Assembly (NCBI GenBank): GCA_017561935.1
Contig: JAFZBE010000024.1
Location: 1 to 34,339, forward strand
Length of the DNA: 34,339 nt
Direction of reading: 5' to 3'
Source: Bacteroidales bacterium
GTDB taxonomy: Bacteria > Bacteroidota > Bacteroidia > Bacteroidales > UBA3663
In this document: positions 1 through 8,360 of the stretch, one piece after another
How the letters are laid out: the number at the start of each line of letters is the position of its first letter
Numbering within the stretch: position 1 is the stretch's first letter
Program-made: the position numbers and the translations under genes
The notes under the pieces: generated by a model
Told to the model about the DNA's origin: nothing
Databases searched by the model: none
Seen by the model: only the letters and a program-made list of their open reading frames with translations

Positions 1-30
1 GTGAACCATGAACCATTCACCGTTCACCAA
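1..30. repeat. Short degenerate direct repeats (GAACCAT / TTCACC words)
   Basis: The first 30 bases are built from GTGAACCAT, GAACCATTC and TTCACC words, with a period of about 7 bp. On the minus strand they read as TGGTTCA / GGTGAA words. The repeat begins exactly at the end of the GH32 gene and supplies its last codon and stop (TGG TGA). It continues past the left edge, so its full extent is unknown. Confidence 0.55.
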
Positions 31-1589
31 ATGGAGGAAAGGGCCTGATAACGGACGGTTTGGGCGGTTTGCGACAATGTGACCTGGTTGTAGATGGTGG
101 TGGGGAAGACGAGATTGGTCATGGCCATCGAGCCATTGGCAGTAAAGATCTCGACTGAGGACTGATCGACGTAGATGTCGAAGGTCAGCACGTCGCTCGT
201 GTTGCTTAATATACCTGTGATAGAAGGAATGGAGTAGCTGCCGTTGAAGGAGGCTGCTCCTGTTTTGCTATTACGGTGAGCGATGAGACTGCCAGCCGAG
301 GGGCTATAGGTGAGTTCGTAGGTCTCATGTTCGCCATTGCTGAGGGTGATGGTGTTGGCTTGGTTTGCATCGAGAGTGACCTGCAGACGATAGGCTGCCG
401 AGGCGTTGATGCTGCCTCCCGTGTTGCCTATGGTGTTCCATTCGCCTGCCAGCTTGTCGAGTTCGGTCACTGGACGGCTGGCGAGGAGGGGCTTGCCCTG
501 ATAGTCGATAAGACTGAGCTCACGCGGCAGGGTGAAAGTGGAGCGCCACGGGTCGCAAGGCACGTCGCCCGCATAGAGCCAGTTGTTCATCCATCCGAGG
601 AGAATGATGCGTCCGTCAGGAGCATTGCTCCAGGTAACACCTGCATAATTGTCCATACCATAGTCAAGCCAAAGGGGATAAGAGAGGTCGTCGGCGACGA
701 ACTTTTCGCCATCGAAGTCACCGACGAAGTACATGGTGCCGGAGCCCGAGACGGGTCCACCTGGGTTGACGCTGACGATGAGCACCCATTTGTCCTGTCC
801 ATTGTACTTGAAGCGCAGCAGATCGGGACACTCCCACTGTCCGCGCTTGCAACGGGTAATGTCGGTGGTGAAGGCGCCTGCTTCGCGCCAGGTGCACAGG
901 TCGGCGGAGGTCCAGAACTGTATGCCATACTCCCAGCCCAGTGCGAGGCACATCACCCAGCGGTTGGTCTCGGCGTGCCAGAAGACCTTGGGGTCGCGAA
1001 AGTCGCCGCGTGTGGTGTTGGCGATGACGGGATTGTTGGCATACTTGGTGAATGTCTTGCCGTCGGTGCTGTAGGCCATGCTCTGCTGCTGATGGGCGCC
1101 ACTGGATGTATAGAAGGCCACCATGGCATTGGCACCGAAACCTGCCGTATTGTTTGCATCGCATACGGCCGAACCTGAGAAGATGTCGCCCAAATCATCC
1201 TTGACGAGGGCAGTGGGCTGCTCGGTCCAATGCACGAGGTCGGTGCTGGTGGCATGTCCCCAGCTCATGTTGCCCCAGCTGTTGCCGTAGGGGTTGTACT
1301 GGTAGAACAGATGCCAGGTGCCGTCGATATAGACCATACCGTTGGGGTCGTTGACCCAGTTGCGGGCTGGCGTGTAGTGTATCTGGGGGCGATAGAGTTC
1401 GCTATAGTTGGCCTGAGGTGTGTCGCCTCCCTGTTCGCCACCACCGCCCGAAGGATTGTCGGAACCTCCCCCTGATGGGTCGGGAGTGACGGGAATGGGG
1501 AAATCGTTGGCCGGGTCGTCGGAGCCACATGATGCCATTATAGGAGAGACAAGGATGGCTGCGGCTATAGTTATGGTTCGAAGAAGCAT
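24..1589 (-). CDS. GH32 exo-fructanase-type lipoprotein (levanase/inulinase family)
   Basis: This enzyme probably releases fructose from levan, inulin or smaller fructans at the cell surface or in the periplasm. Residues 1-21 form a lipoprotein signal ending in SPIMASC (Cys21), followed by a Gly/Ser/Pro/Asp linker to about residue 62. The GH32 five-bladed propeller begins at HYTPARNWVNDPNG. Its nucleophile is Asp81, the RDP transition-state Asp is Asp199, and the acid/base is Glu253 in WECPD, so all three catalytic residues are present. The C-terminal part matches the beta-sandwich domain typical of GH32, and 521 residues is normal for a lipidated member. It is the last gene of the susC-susD-DUF4960-GH32 operon. 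Levan versus inulin preference, and exo versus endo action, cannot be decided from the sequence; exo is inferred from the fold and the single-enzyme context. Confidence 0.93.
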   Translation of the reverse strand: MLLRTITIAAAILVSPIMASCGSDDPANDFPIPVTPDPSGGGSDNPSGGGGEQGGDTPQANYSELYRPQIHYTPARNWVNDPNGMVYIDGTWHLFYQYNPYGNSWGNMSWGHATSTDLVHWTEQPTALVKDDLGDIFSGSAVCDANNTAGFGANAMVAFYTSSGAHQQQSMAYSTDGKTFTKYANNPVIANTTRGDFRDPKVFWHAETNRWVMCLALGWEYGIQFWTSADLCTWREAGAFTTDITRCKRGQWECPDLLRFKYNGQDKWVLIVSVNPGGPVSGSGTMYFVGDFDGEKFVADDLSYPLWLDYGMDNYAGVTWSNAPDGRIILLGWMNNWLYAGDVPCDPWRSTFTLPRELSLIDYQGKPLLASRPVTELDKLAGEWNTIGNTGGSINASAAYRLQVTLDANQANTITLSNGEHETYELTYSPSAGSLIAHRNSKTGAASFNGSYSIPSITGILSNTSDVLTFDIYVDQSSVEIFTANGSMAMTNLVFPTTIYNQVTLSQTAQTVRYQALSSIW

Positions 1590-1593
1590 AAGA

Positions 1594-1689
1594 AGGGGTT
1601 TGAGGGGTGTGAGGGGTGTGAGAGGTTCGAGGGGTTAAGAGGGGTTAAGAAGCCGTTCGATAGGTTCGAACAATTCGAACCTATCGAAC
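1594..1689. repeat. Intercistronic 9-bp tandem repeats plus a perfect 16-bp inverted repeat
   Basis: The gap between the DUF4960-like gene and GH32 is almost entirely repeat. Four 9-bp units (AGGGGTTTG, AGGGGTGTG twice, AGAGGTTCG) occupy 1594-1629, followed by two 10-bp AGGGGTTAAG units to 1649. Then come perfect inverted arms, GTTCGATAGGTTCGAA at 1655-1670 and its complement at 1674-1689, with a 3-nt loop. The hairpin starts 6 bp after the upstream stop codon, in the operon transcript. It could pause or terminate transcription, or protect an mRNA 3' end. It has no T-tract on the minus strand, so it is not a classical terminator. Confidence 0.85.
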
Positions 1690-1695
1690 CTACCA

Positions 1696-3189
1696 TCAAC
1701 GGGTCTTGAGATACTCAAGAGCGTTCTTGGCAAAGATGAGGATGTTGTCCTGATAAGCGTTGTTGCGGGGGTGAGCGCTGATGTCGGGAGTGCCGTCGTC
1801 GTTCTTCATCGAGAAGTTGAGGCCGCCGTTGCCGACGCAGATCACTGTGCCCTGGAACTCGGTGTCACCCTGCTGAGCCTCCCAGACGTTGAGCTGGCTT
1901 ACCCACCAGATCTGGCTGTCCCAAGTGCCGAGTGGATAGATGCCGAACTTGTTGTTGAGCATGGTGAGGCTGGCTTCGTCCTGGTTGCCGAGGCCAGTGA
2001 GGGCCGACGGGATGTTGAAGTAGAGGCAGTTGTGGTCCTCGGTCCAACCTGCGCCCTTGAAGGCGATGAGCTTGGTGGTGCCGTTGTCCTCGATGTCGAG
2101 GCCGCGATAGACGGCATGGGTGGAATAATCTTTGACGAACGAGTTGCAGTTGAGCTTGCAGGCCATTTTCCAGACGTCGGGGTTGTAGCCGCCTTCAGCG
2201 GTGTTGATGGCGTTGTCGTTGTTGCGGAGCAGATCCATGTCGATGCGGCCTAGGGTGCCAATGTAAGGTGTAGCGTGTGCCCAGAGGAGGAGGCTGCCGC
2301 CGTCCTTGTACCATTGGCGGATGGATGGTGTAGCGTTCATGACTACTTCGGGCATCTCCCATACGGAGCTGTTGTCATCGAGGTCGCGCATCCACCACAG
2401 TACACGGTAGGGTTCGAGCACGTCGGCCGAATTGATGCTGCTGAAAGGTACGAAGGTGCCGGTGGGATAGGTCTCGTGGAACCAGAGCCATGCCGAGGCG
2501 TCGTCGTCGTCACCGTTGGCGATGAGTTCTTCGGGAGTATCGAATACCGAGAGGTAGCCGATGGCTGTCTTGCCGATGCGGAGACTGCTGGAGACGGGGA
2601 GCGACTTGCCACTCTCGTTCTCGGCAGTGAGGGTTACTGTCCAAGTCTCGCCCTGGATGACGTCCTGGATAGTGTAGTTGGTCACGTTGGCCATGAAGGT
2701 CTCGGTGATAGTGCGTCCTGCGCCGTTAGTGGCCACGAAGTGGGTGGTGGTGGCAGATGGGTTGGCGTTCCATTCAACATAGGCATCGTAGCCGCCGACC
2801 TTTTCAATCTGGCTCATGGAGATGCCGCTGAACTTGCTGGCTCCCGGACGGGTGTAGCTGAGGACTACGCCCTCGGAGTAGTTGGTGCCGTCGGTGTATT
2901 TGAGCACATAGTTGTTGGCCACGTTGGTCTCGACCGAACGATGGGTGTAGGTGCCGCCGGTGACGGTCTCTGTGCCTGCCTTGGTGCCGTCGGCATAACG
3001 TGTCACCTGCATGCTCTGGCCGTTTGTGGGCCAACTGATGACGTAGTCGTCGCCCTGGAGGTTGGCCTGGATGCTGCCTGCATCGGGCTTGCTGAGGATG
3101 GGATCAGCGATGTCGAAGTCCATGTCGGGGTTGCAGGCGCTGAGGGCAGCCATCACTGCTATGGTGGAGAGGATATACTGGAGTTTCAT
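1696..3189 (-). CDS. DUF4960-like surface glycan-binding lipoprotein (SusE position)
   Basis: This is probably a surface glycan-binding protein that helps capture fructan for the SusCD complex. The signal peptide ends in LSAC (Cys19) followed by Asn-Pro-Asp, as in exported Bacteroidetes lipoproteins. Residues about 30-205 look like two fibronectin/Ig-like beta domains. The C-terminal 280 residues are rich in aromatics (for example YRVLWWMRDLDD and SQIWWVSQLNVWEAQ) and resemble the DUF4960 proteins found beside SusD in fructan loci, such as BT1761. The gene follows susD by 50 bp in the same direction. No catalytic motif is recognised. The DUF4960 assignment is by recognition, not by search; the SusE-position role is supported mainly by context. 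Confidence 0.7.
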   Translation of the reverse strand: MKLQYILSTIAVMAALSACNPDMDFDIADPILSKPDAGSIQANLQGDDYVISWPTNGQSMQVTRYADGTKAGTETVTGGTYTHRSVETNVANNYVLKYTDGTNYSEGVVLSYTRPGASKFSGISMSQIEKVGGYDAYVEWNANPSATTTHFVATNGAGRTITETFMANVTNYTIQDVIQGETWTVTLTAENESGKSLPVSSSLRIGKTAIGYLSVFDTPEELIANGDDDDASAWLWFHETYPTGTFVPFSSINSADVLEPYRVLWWMRDLDDNSSVWEMPEVVMNATPSIRQWYKDGGSLLLWAHATPYIGTLGRIDMDLLRNNDNAINTAEGGYNPDVWKMACKLNCNSFVKDYSTHAVYRGLDIEDNGTTKLIAFKGAGWTEDHNCLYFNIPSALTGLGNQDEASLTMLNNKFGIYPLGTWDSQIWWVSQLNVWEAQQGDTEFQGTVICVGNGGLNFSMKNDDGTPDISAHPRNNAYQDNILIFAKNALEYLKTR

Positions 3190-3210
3190 GAGATATATTT
3201 TTTTATCAGA

Positions 3211-3237
3211 GTGATCGTAATATTCGAAGTGATCGGA
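3211..3237. repeat. Three 9-bp degenerate repeat units between susD and the DUF4960-like gene
   Basis: GTGATCGTA, ATATTCGAA and GTGATCGGA lie end to end, with GTGATCG recurring exactly 18 bp apart. The last unit lies partly in the short susD/DUF4960 intercistronic gap, next to the susD stop codon. It resembles the other 9-bp arrays in this window (1594-1649, 9238-9302, 14664-14735). Confidence 0.45.
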
Positions 3238-3239
3238 GA

Positions 3240-4988
3240 TTAGTTGTAACCCTTGTTCTGGGTGTAGAGACCTGGGACGTAGAAGAGCTGATTGTAAGGG
3301 ATGGGCCAGTATTCGTTCTTTCCTGCGGTGAAGAAAGCATCGCTGTAATATCCAGCGAAGGCAGTGCCGTCGTAGTTGCCTTCCTTCTCAGAGGCGAAGA
3401 AGGCGTTGAGTGTGCTTGAAGCCAGGCCCCAGCGACGGAGGTCAAAGTAGCGTTCGGGCTCCATTGCCATTTCGAGACGCTTCTCCCAGCGGAGGTACTT
3501 GCGAGCATCCTCCTTGCTGACACCCGTCTGATAGTATCCGAGAGTGCGCACCTGGTTGGCTGCGTAGGGGATGTACTTGGCTACCGAATTATTGGCACGT
3601 GTGCGAATCTGGTTGATGATGTTGATGGCCTCGGCGATGTTGCCAGTCTCGATGAGTGCTTCGGCACGCCAGAGCATCACCTCGGTGTAACGCACCACGT
3701 AGTCGTCCATGGCAAAGCCCTGCCAGGTGGATTCGGTGTAGCTTTCGCCCTTACTGCGCTGCGGCACCTCCTTGAGAGAAGTGTAGAAGCCATAGTTAGC
3801 AGGATTGCGGCTGTTGTCGGTGGTGAGGGTGTATTCGGCTTCGTACTTGTAGGGGAAGGTGGGCATGCCTACAGTGTGGAAGAGACGTGGATCCCACTTC
3901 TGGTCAACGGGAATACCATTGACGGGGTGGATGTTGTGCTCGTTGTCGTAGGTGTCGAACATCGGGAATCCGTTGTCATCGACCTTGAAGGCGTTGACGA
4001 GGTTCTGAGTGGGCTTGTGGAAGTCCCAGCCCTTCGACCAGATGCCCCAGCAGCCGTTGAGCATGTTGCTCCAGTTGTTGCGACCGAACTTGGTGTTGTC
4101 GTCGAGGTAGTCGGAGTGCTGTACGGCAAAGATGGTTTCGCAGTTGCCTTCGTTTTCCTCCATGAATATGTCGCCGAAGTCGGCCTCATAGCCGAACCTG
4201 CCGCTGTTGGCGATGTAGGTGGTGTATTCGACCACCTTCTGCATATACTGCTGGTTGATGTGGCTGTAGCCGTTGGTGGCCTCATAGCCGTCGCCGTAGG
4301 CTAGGGTGAGGTAGCACTTGGCGAGCATGGCAGCGGCAGCGTACTTGTTGACGCGGGCCTTGTCGGCAGGACGCTCGGGCACGCTGTTGTAGGCCTCCTC
4401 GAAGTCGGCGATGACCTTCTGCATCAGCTCCTCGTGAGTGAACTCGTTGTTGGGAGTCTGCTCCTGTGCGGCCTCAGCGAGGACGTTCTCGTCAATCCAG
4501 GGAGCCTGGTACCAGAGCTGGAGGATCTTAAAGTAGAAGTGAGCGCGCAGGAACTTGACTTCGCCCATGCGAACCCTTGCCGTCTCGGCACCGAGCTTCT
4601 CTTCGCCATACTCCTGAAGGGCGAGGATGGCACGGTTGCTGCGTGAGATGGAGACGTAGAGGCGATACCAAAGCTCGTCCATGTGGTCGGGCTGCGAGGC
4701 GGTGAGGTTAGACCACACTTCGACGGGATGATAGTTGGTGTCGGTGGTGCCCGAACCGCCCTTCATGGCATCGTCGCTGGAGAGCGAGCCGTAGGGCCAG
4801 AGGTTGAACGGATAGTTGTACCAGTCGGCGCCCAGCGAAGCGTAGGCAGCGGTGACCATGCCTTCAGGATCGGAGAAAGCGAGTTCCTCATCGACAGTGC
4901 CCGATGGCTTCACCTCAAGGAAATCGTCGCAAGAGGTAGCAGCAAACAGACCAGCGACCATCAGGAGCATCATATATATCTTTTTCAT
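3240..4988 (-). CDS. susD: SusD/RagB-family outer-membrane lipoprotein (fructan locus)
   Basis: This is the surface lid lipoprotein that binds glycan and closes over the SusC barrel. The signal peptide ends in LFAATSC (Cys20) followed by DDFLEVKPSG, a typical SusD N-terminus. The sequence then shows the expected helical TPR-like pattern, with ANQV and RWEKRLEMAMEPERYFDLRRWG near the C-terminus. The latter, EPERYFDLRRWG, is a hallmark SusD motif. At 582 residues the length is normal. It lies 55 bp downstream of susC. Substrate is inferred from the GH32 gene in the same operon; the protein corresponds by position to BT1762 of the B. thetaiotaomicron fructan locus. Confidence 0.95.
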   Translation of the reverse strand: MKKIYMMLLMVAGLFAATSCDDFLEVKPSGTVDEELAFSDPEGMVTAAYASLGADWYNYPFNLWPYGSLSSDDAMKGGSGTTDTNYHPVEVWSNLTASQPDHMDELWYRLYVSISRSNRAILALQEYGEEKLGAETARVRMGEVKFLRAHFYFKILQLWYQAPWIDENVLAEAAQEQTPNNEFTHEELMQKVIADFEEAYNSVPERPADKARVNKYAAAAMLAKCYLTLAYGDGYEATNGYSHINQQYMQKVVEYTTYIANSGRFGYEADFGDIFMEENEGNCETIFAVQHSDYLDDNTKFGRNNWSNMLNGCWGIWSKGWDFHKPTQNLVNAFKVDDNGFPMFDTYDNEHNIHPVNGIPVDQKWDPRLFHTVGMPTFPYKYEAEYTLTTDNSRNPANYGFYTSLKEVPQRSKGESYTESTWQGFAMDDYVVRYTEVMLWRAEALIETGNIAEAINIINQIRTRANNSVAKYIPYAANQVRTLGYYQTGVSKEDARKYLRWEKRLEMAMEPERYFDLRRWGLASSTLNAFFASEKEGNYDGTAFAGYYSDAFFTAGKNEYWPIPYNQLFYVPGLYTQNKGYN

Positions 4989-5043
4989 ATTTTTATCGAT
5001 TTATTGTTTATAATGTGAAATACTAAAGGATTGAAAACATGCA

Positions 5044-8000
5044 TCAGAAGCCAAGCTGGATGCCGAGGCTGACGGATGTTGCGATAGGATATCCCCATCC
5101 CGGGTTCTCGGGGTCGGAGCAGGTGAGGCTGCTCGACTTGACGGTCATAAGATTGTTGCCGCTCACATAGACGCGTGCGTTGCTCATGTGAGCCTTCTTG
5201 AGCAGCTTGTCGGAAAGGCTGTAGCCGAGCTGGAGGCTGCGGAGCTTAAGGTAACCGCCGTTCTCGACGAAGTAGCTGGAGGTGCGACCTTCGTCACCCA
5301 CGTTCGAGGTAGTGAGTGCGGGGATTGTGCTGCTTGTGTTGTCGAGGGTCCAGGCTTCCATCATTCGCGAGCCCTTATTCGAACCTGGGTCGGTGAGGCT
5401 GAAGAAGTCTGTCTGGAACTTCTGTCCGTTATAGACATCCTGTCCGTGTACACCCTGCCAGAACATGGCGAAGTCGAAGCCCTTGTAGCCCAGCTCGATG
5501 TTGAGACCGTAGCTGAAGTCGGGTACCGGATTGTAGATCCAAGTCTGGTCGAACGAGTTGATGATGCCATTGCCGTCGAGGTCGGCATACTTGAGGCCGC
5601 CGAGGCGTGCATTCTCCTGACCGCTGGCGAGCACTTCTTCGCGTGACTGGAAGAGTCCTTCGACCACATAACCCACGATGGATCCGTAGGGCACCTCAGC
5701 CTCTACGAGGTTCTGGGTGGCAGTGTGAGCATAGGAGCCGGTGGTGGTGCTGGGCAGGTAGGTCACCGTATTGCGGAAGAAGTCGAGGTTGGCATTGATG
5801 TTGTAGGTCATGCCGAAAGGCAGCTTGTTGCGATAGCCGAGAGTAAACTCCATACCCTTGTTCTCGAGGGATGGACCGTTCTGCCAGCTGGCACCGCCTT
5901 CACCCACTGAGCCGAGATATGCGGGGTTGATGAGCATGTCCTCTACCTTCTTGATATAGGCATCGACGGTGCCATAGAGGCTATTGTCGAAGAGGGTGTA
6001 GTCGAGTCCGACGTTGTACTGTGTGGCCGTCTCCCACTTGATGTTGTCGTTGCCGGTCTGAGTGACGCGGTAGCCGCTGGGATAGGTTCCCGAGCCTTCG
6101 GCCTGGAGGTCGTATGCTGTCGAGGCATCGCGGCCCGAGCCGTAGTCGGCGGTGAGGATGGTGTAGCGTGCCGAGTTGTCGATGGCCTGGTTACCGGTCT
6201 GACCCCATGAAGCGCGGAGCTTCAGGTCGTCGAGCCAATCGAACTTGAGGTGCTTCGAGAGACGGTAGCCGAGCGATGCGGCGGGGAAGGTACCGTAGCG
6301 GTTGTTCTTACCGAAACGGCTGGAGCCGTCGCGACGGATAGTGAAGCTGGCGAGCAGGAGGTCCTGCCAGTTGTAGTCGAGCTTGCCGAAGAGCGAGACG
6401 AGGGTATATCCTGCCTGGCTGCCATAGAGCTTCTGTGTGCCGGTTGATGCGGTGGGCCACATATAAAGGGCGTTTTCGACAGCGAACTCCTCAGCAGTGC
6501 CGCTGATGCCGATGACCTGCTGCTTGTAGAGTTCGACACCTGCCAGAGCGGTGAGCGTGTGGCTTTCGGGGAGCGGTACGAGGTAATTGGCGGTGGTTGA
6601 CCAGTTCCACTTGAGGTCGTTGGTCTGGCCAACGCTGGTCTTAGGAGTATCTTCACGGACGATGTCGCTGATGAAGGTATAGGTCATCGAGTGGATGAAC
6701 GAGGCATTGTAGTCGAGACCGAAGTTGGAGCGGATATCGAGACCCTTGAAGGGCTTGAGGTTTACGTATCCGTTGCCAAAGAGACGCCACATGGTGAGGC
6801 GGTTGTCGCGGTTCTGATAAAGTTCGCGCATGGGGTTCTGGCGGTCGGACATGCCTCCCACGGGGCCACCGAAGGTCACGCCGTCCTTCTCATAGACGGG
6901 TACGGTGGGCGACATCTTGAGAGCGTTCTCGAGTGGCTGGCAATCGACCTGATCGCTATAGGTGAGGGTGAAGTTTTCGCCTACGGTGACTACGCGGTTG
7001 ACGTTGTAGGAGGTGTTCATACGAACGGCGATGTTCTCGAAGTCGGTATATTTCAGGATACCGTCGGCCTTCTTGTAACCTACACTGAACATCTGAGTGC
7101 CCTTATCGGAACCGTGGCTGATGGAGAGGTCATAGCTCTGTGTGAAGCCCGTACGGCTGATGGCATCGAGCCAGTCGGTGTCGCTGAACATCATCGTCTG
7201 ACGCGTGTTGATGTAGCCATCGTAAAGACCATTGACGGTAAAGTTGACATATTGTCCTGTAGCGGGATCGTATGCTTTGATGGGCACGCCTGCCGAAGCG
7301 TTGAGATTCAGGCCGTAGTTCTGGGCGTAAATCACTGGGTCGAGACCATCGTTGAGGGCAGCCTGTGCCATGGTGGTGGCATATTCGTAGGTGTTGCTGA
7401 GCTTCATCTTCGACTGACCATTGTAGAACGAAGCCTGTGCCGAAGCCGAGAAATCAACCTTCACCTTCTGGTCCTTCTTTCCGCTCTTGGTGGTGATGAT
7501 GATGACACCATTGGCAGCGCGGCTACCGTAGATAGAGGCCGAAGCGGCATCCTTGAGAACCTGCATCGACTCGATATCGTTCATGTTGAGAGTATTGAGT
7601 GCCGAGGTGGTGGGCACGCCGTCGATGACGTAGAGGGGATCCTGGTTGGAGTTGAAGGAGCCGATACCACGGATGCGGACGGTAGCCGTTGCAGCAGGTG
7701 AGCCGTTGGATGTGATGGTCATACCTGCCACCTTACCCTGCAAGGCACGCATGGGGTCGGTGTCGCTTGAGTTCTTGAGTCCCTTGGTCGAAACCACAGC
7801 CACCGAACCAGTGAGGTCGGCCTTACGCTGGGTGGTATAACCGGTGACAACGACCTCTTCAAGCAGTTCGTTATCCTCGGCGAGGATGACGTTCATGTTG
7901 GGAGCAGCGGCGAGAGTCTGAGTGACGTAACCCACGAAGCTGAACTGGAGCTGAGCACCCGAGTTGACCTGCAGCGAGAAATTGCCGTCGAGGTCGGTGA

Positions 8001-8163
8001 TCGTACCATTGGTGGTACCTACTTCAACTACTGAGGCACCGATGATCGGTTCGCCCAGCGACTGGTCGGTCACTGTACCCTTGACCTGCATCTGCGCCCA
8101 AGCGCTCATTGTGCAGAGGAGAATCAGGACGAGACCTGAAATCAGAACTTTGTAATTCTTCAT
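5044..8163 (-). CDS. susC: SusC/RagA-family TonB-dependent transporter (fructan locus)
   Basis: This is the outer-membrane barrel that imports oligosaccharides using TonB energy. Residues 1-23 form a signal peptide (ending SAWA, then Gln24). A carboxypeptidase-D regulatory-like domain covers about 26-100 (VKGTVTDQSLGEPIIGASV). The SusC signature ELLEEVVVTGYTTQRKADLTG and a plug domain with YVIDGVPT, VLKDAASASIYGSRAANGVI follow. The rest is a barrel ending in SLGIQLGF with a terminal Phe. The length, 1039 residues, is normal. It is the first gene of the operon and the one under the promoter at 8242-8249. It corresponds by position to BT1763. Confidence 0.96.
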   Translation of the reverse strand: MKNYKVLISGLVLILLCTMSAWAQMQVKGTVTDQSLGEPIIGASVVEVGTTNGTITDLDGNFSLQVNSGAQLQFSFVGYVTQTLAAAPNMNVILAEDNELLEEVVVTGYTTQRKADLTGSVAVVSTKGLKNSSDTDPMRALQGKVAGMTITSNGSPAATATVRIRGIGSFNSNQDPLYVIDGVPTTSALNTLNMNDIESMQVLKDAASASIYGSRAANGVIIITTKSGKKDQKVKVDFSASAQASFYNGQSKMKLSNTYEYATTMAQAALNDGLDPVIYAQNYGLNLNASAGVPIKAYDPATGQYVNFTVNGLYDGYINTRQTMMFSDTDWLDAISRTGFTQSYDLSISHGSDKGTQMFSVGYKKADGILKYTDFENIAVRMNTSYNVNRVVTVGENFTLTYSDQVDCQPLENALKMSPTVPVYEKDGVTFGGPVGGMSDRQNPMRELYQNRDNRLTMWRLFGNGYVNLKPFKGLDIRSNFGLDYNASFIHSMTYTFISDIVREDTPKTSVGQTNDLKWNWSTTANYLVPLPESHTLTALAGVELYKQQVIGISGTAEEFAVENALYMWPTASTGTQKLYGSQAGYTLVSLFGKLDYNWQDLLLASFTIRRDGSSRFGKNNRYGTFPAASLGYRLSKHLKFDWLDDLKLRASWGQTGNQAIDNSARYTILTADYGSGRDASTAYDLQAEGSGTYPSGYRVTQTGNDNIKWETATQYNVGLDYTLFDNSLYGTVDAYIKKVEDMLINPAYLGSVGEGGASWQNGPSLENKGMEFTLGYRNKLPFGMTYNINANLDFFRNTVTYLPSTTTGSYAHTATQNLVEAEVPYGSIVGYVVEGLFQSREEVLASGQENARLGGLKYADLDGNGIINSFDQTWIYNPVPDFSYGLNIELGYKGFDFAMFWQGVHGQDVYNGQKFQTDFFSLTDPGSNKGSRMMEAWTLDNTSSTIPALTTSNVGDEGRTSSYFVENGGYLKLRSLQLGYSLSDKLLKKAHMSNARVYVSGNNLMTVKSSSLTCSDPENPGWGYPIATSVSLGIQLGF

Positions 8164-8241
8164 TGTGCTTTATTTTTTAAAATGTGTAATGAATGTGTTC
8201 GTTGCTGCCGGAGGAAGTGTGTCCTTTCCGTTTTTGCACTG

Positions 8242-8249
8242 CAAAGATA
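8242..8249 (-). promoter_or_regulatory. Promoter -7 box of the fructan susC operon
   Basis: On the minus strand the sequence is TATCTTTG, matching the Bacteroidetes TAnnTTTG -7 element, 78 bp before the susC start codon. At the expected distance (about 20 nt upstream) there is no TTTG -33 element. That is consistent with a promoter needing an activator, here probably the hybrid regulator encoded just upstream. Confidence 0.7.
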
Positions 8250-8280
8250 CGCCATATATAATACACATAATAAAAATGAG

Positions 8281-8324
8281 GTTGCAACAAATAAAACATT
8301 TGTTTCAACCCCATAATTTGCAAC
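8281..8324. promoter_or_regulatory. Candidate operator: imperfect palindrome plus an extra half-site upstream of susC
   Basis: GTTGCAACAAAT (8281-8292) and ATTTGTTTCAAC (8298-8309) are inverted around a 5-nt centre with one mismatch in 12. A further half-site-like ATTTGCAAC lies at 8316-8324, in direct orientation with the right arm. The palindrome ends 32 bp upstream of the -7 box, where an AraC-type activator touching RNA polymerase would be expected. The binding protein is inferred, not shown. Confidence 0.5.
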
Positions 8325-8360
8325 ATGAGTCCTAAGAAAGATACAACTTATGTCCTATTT

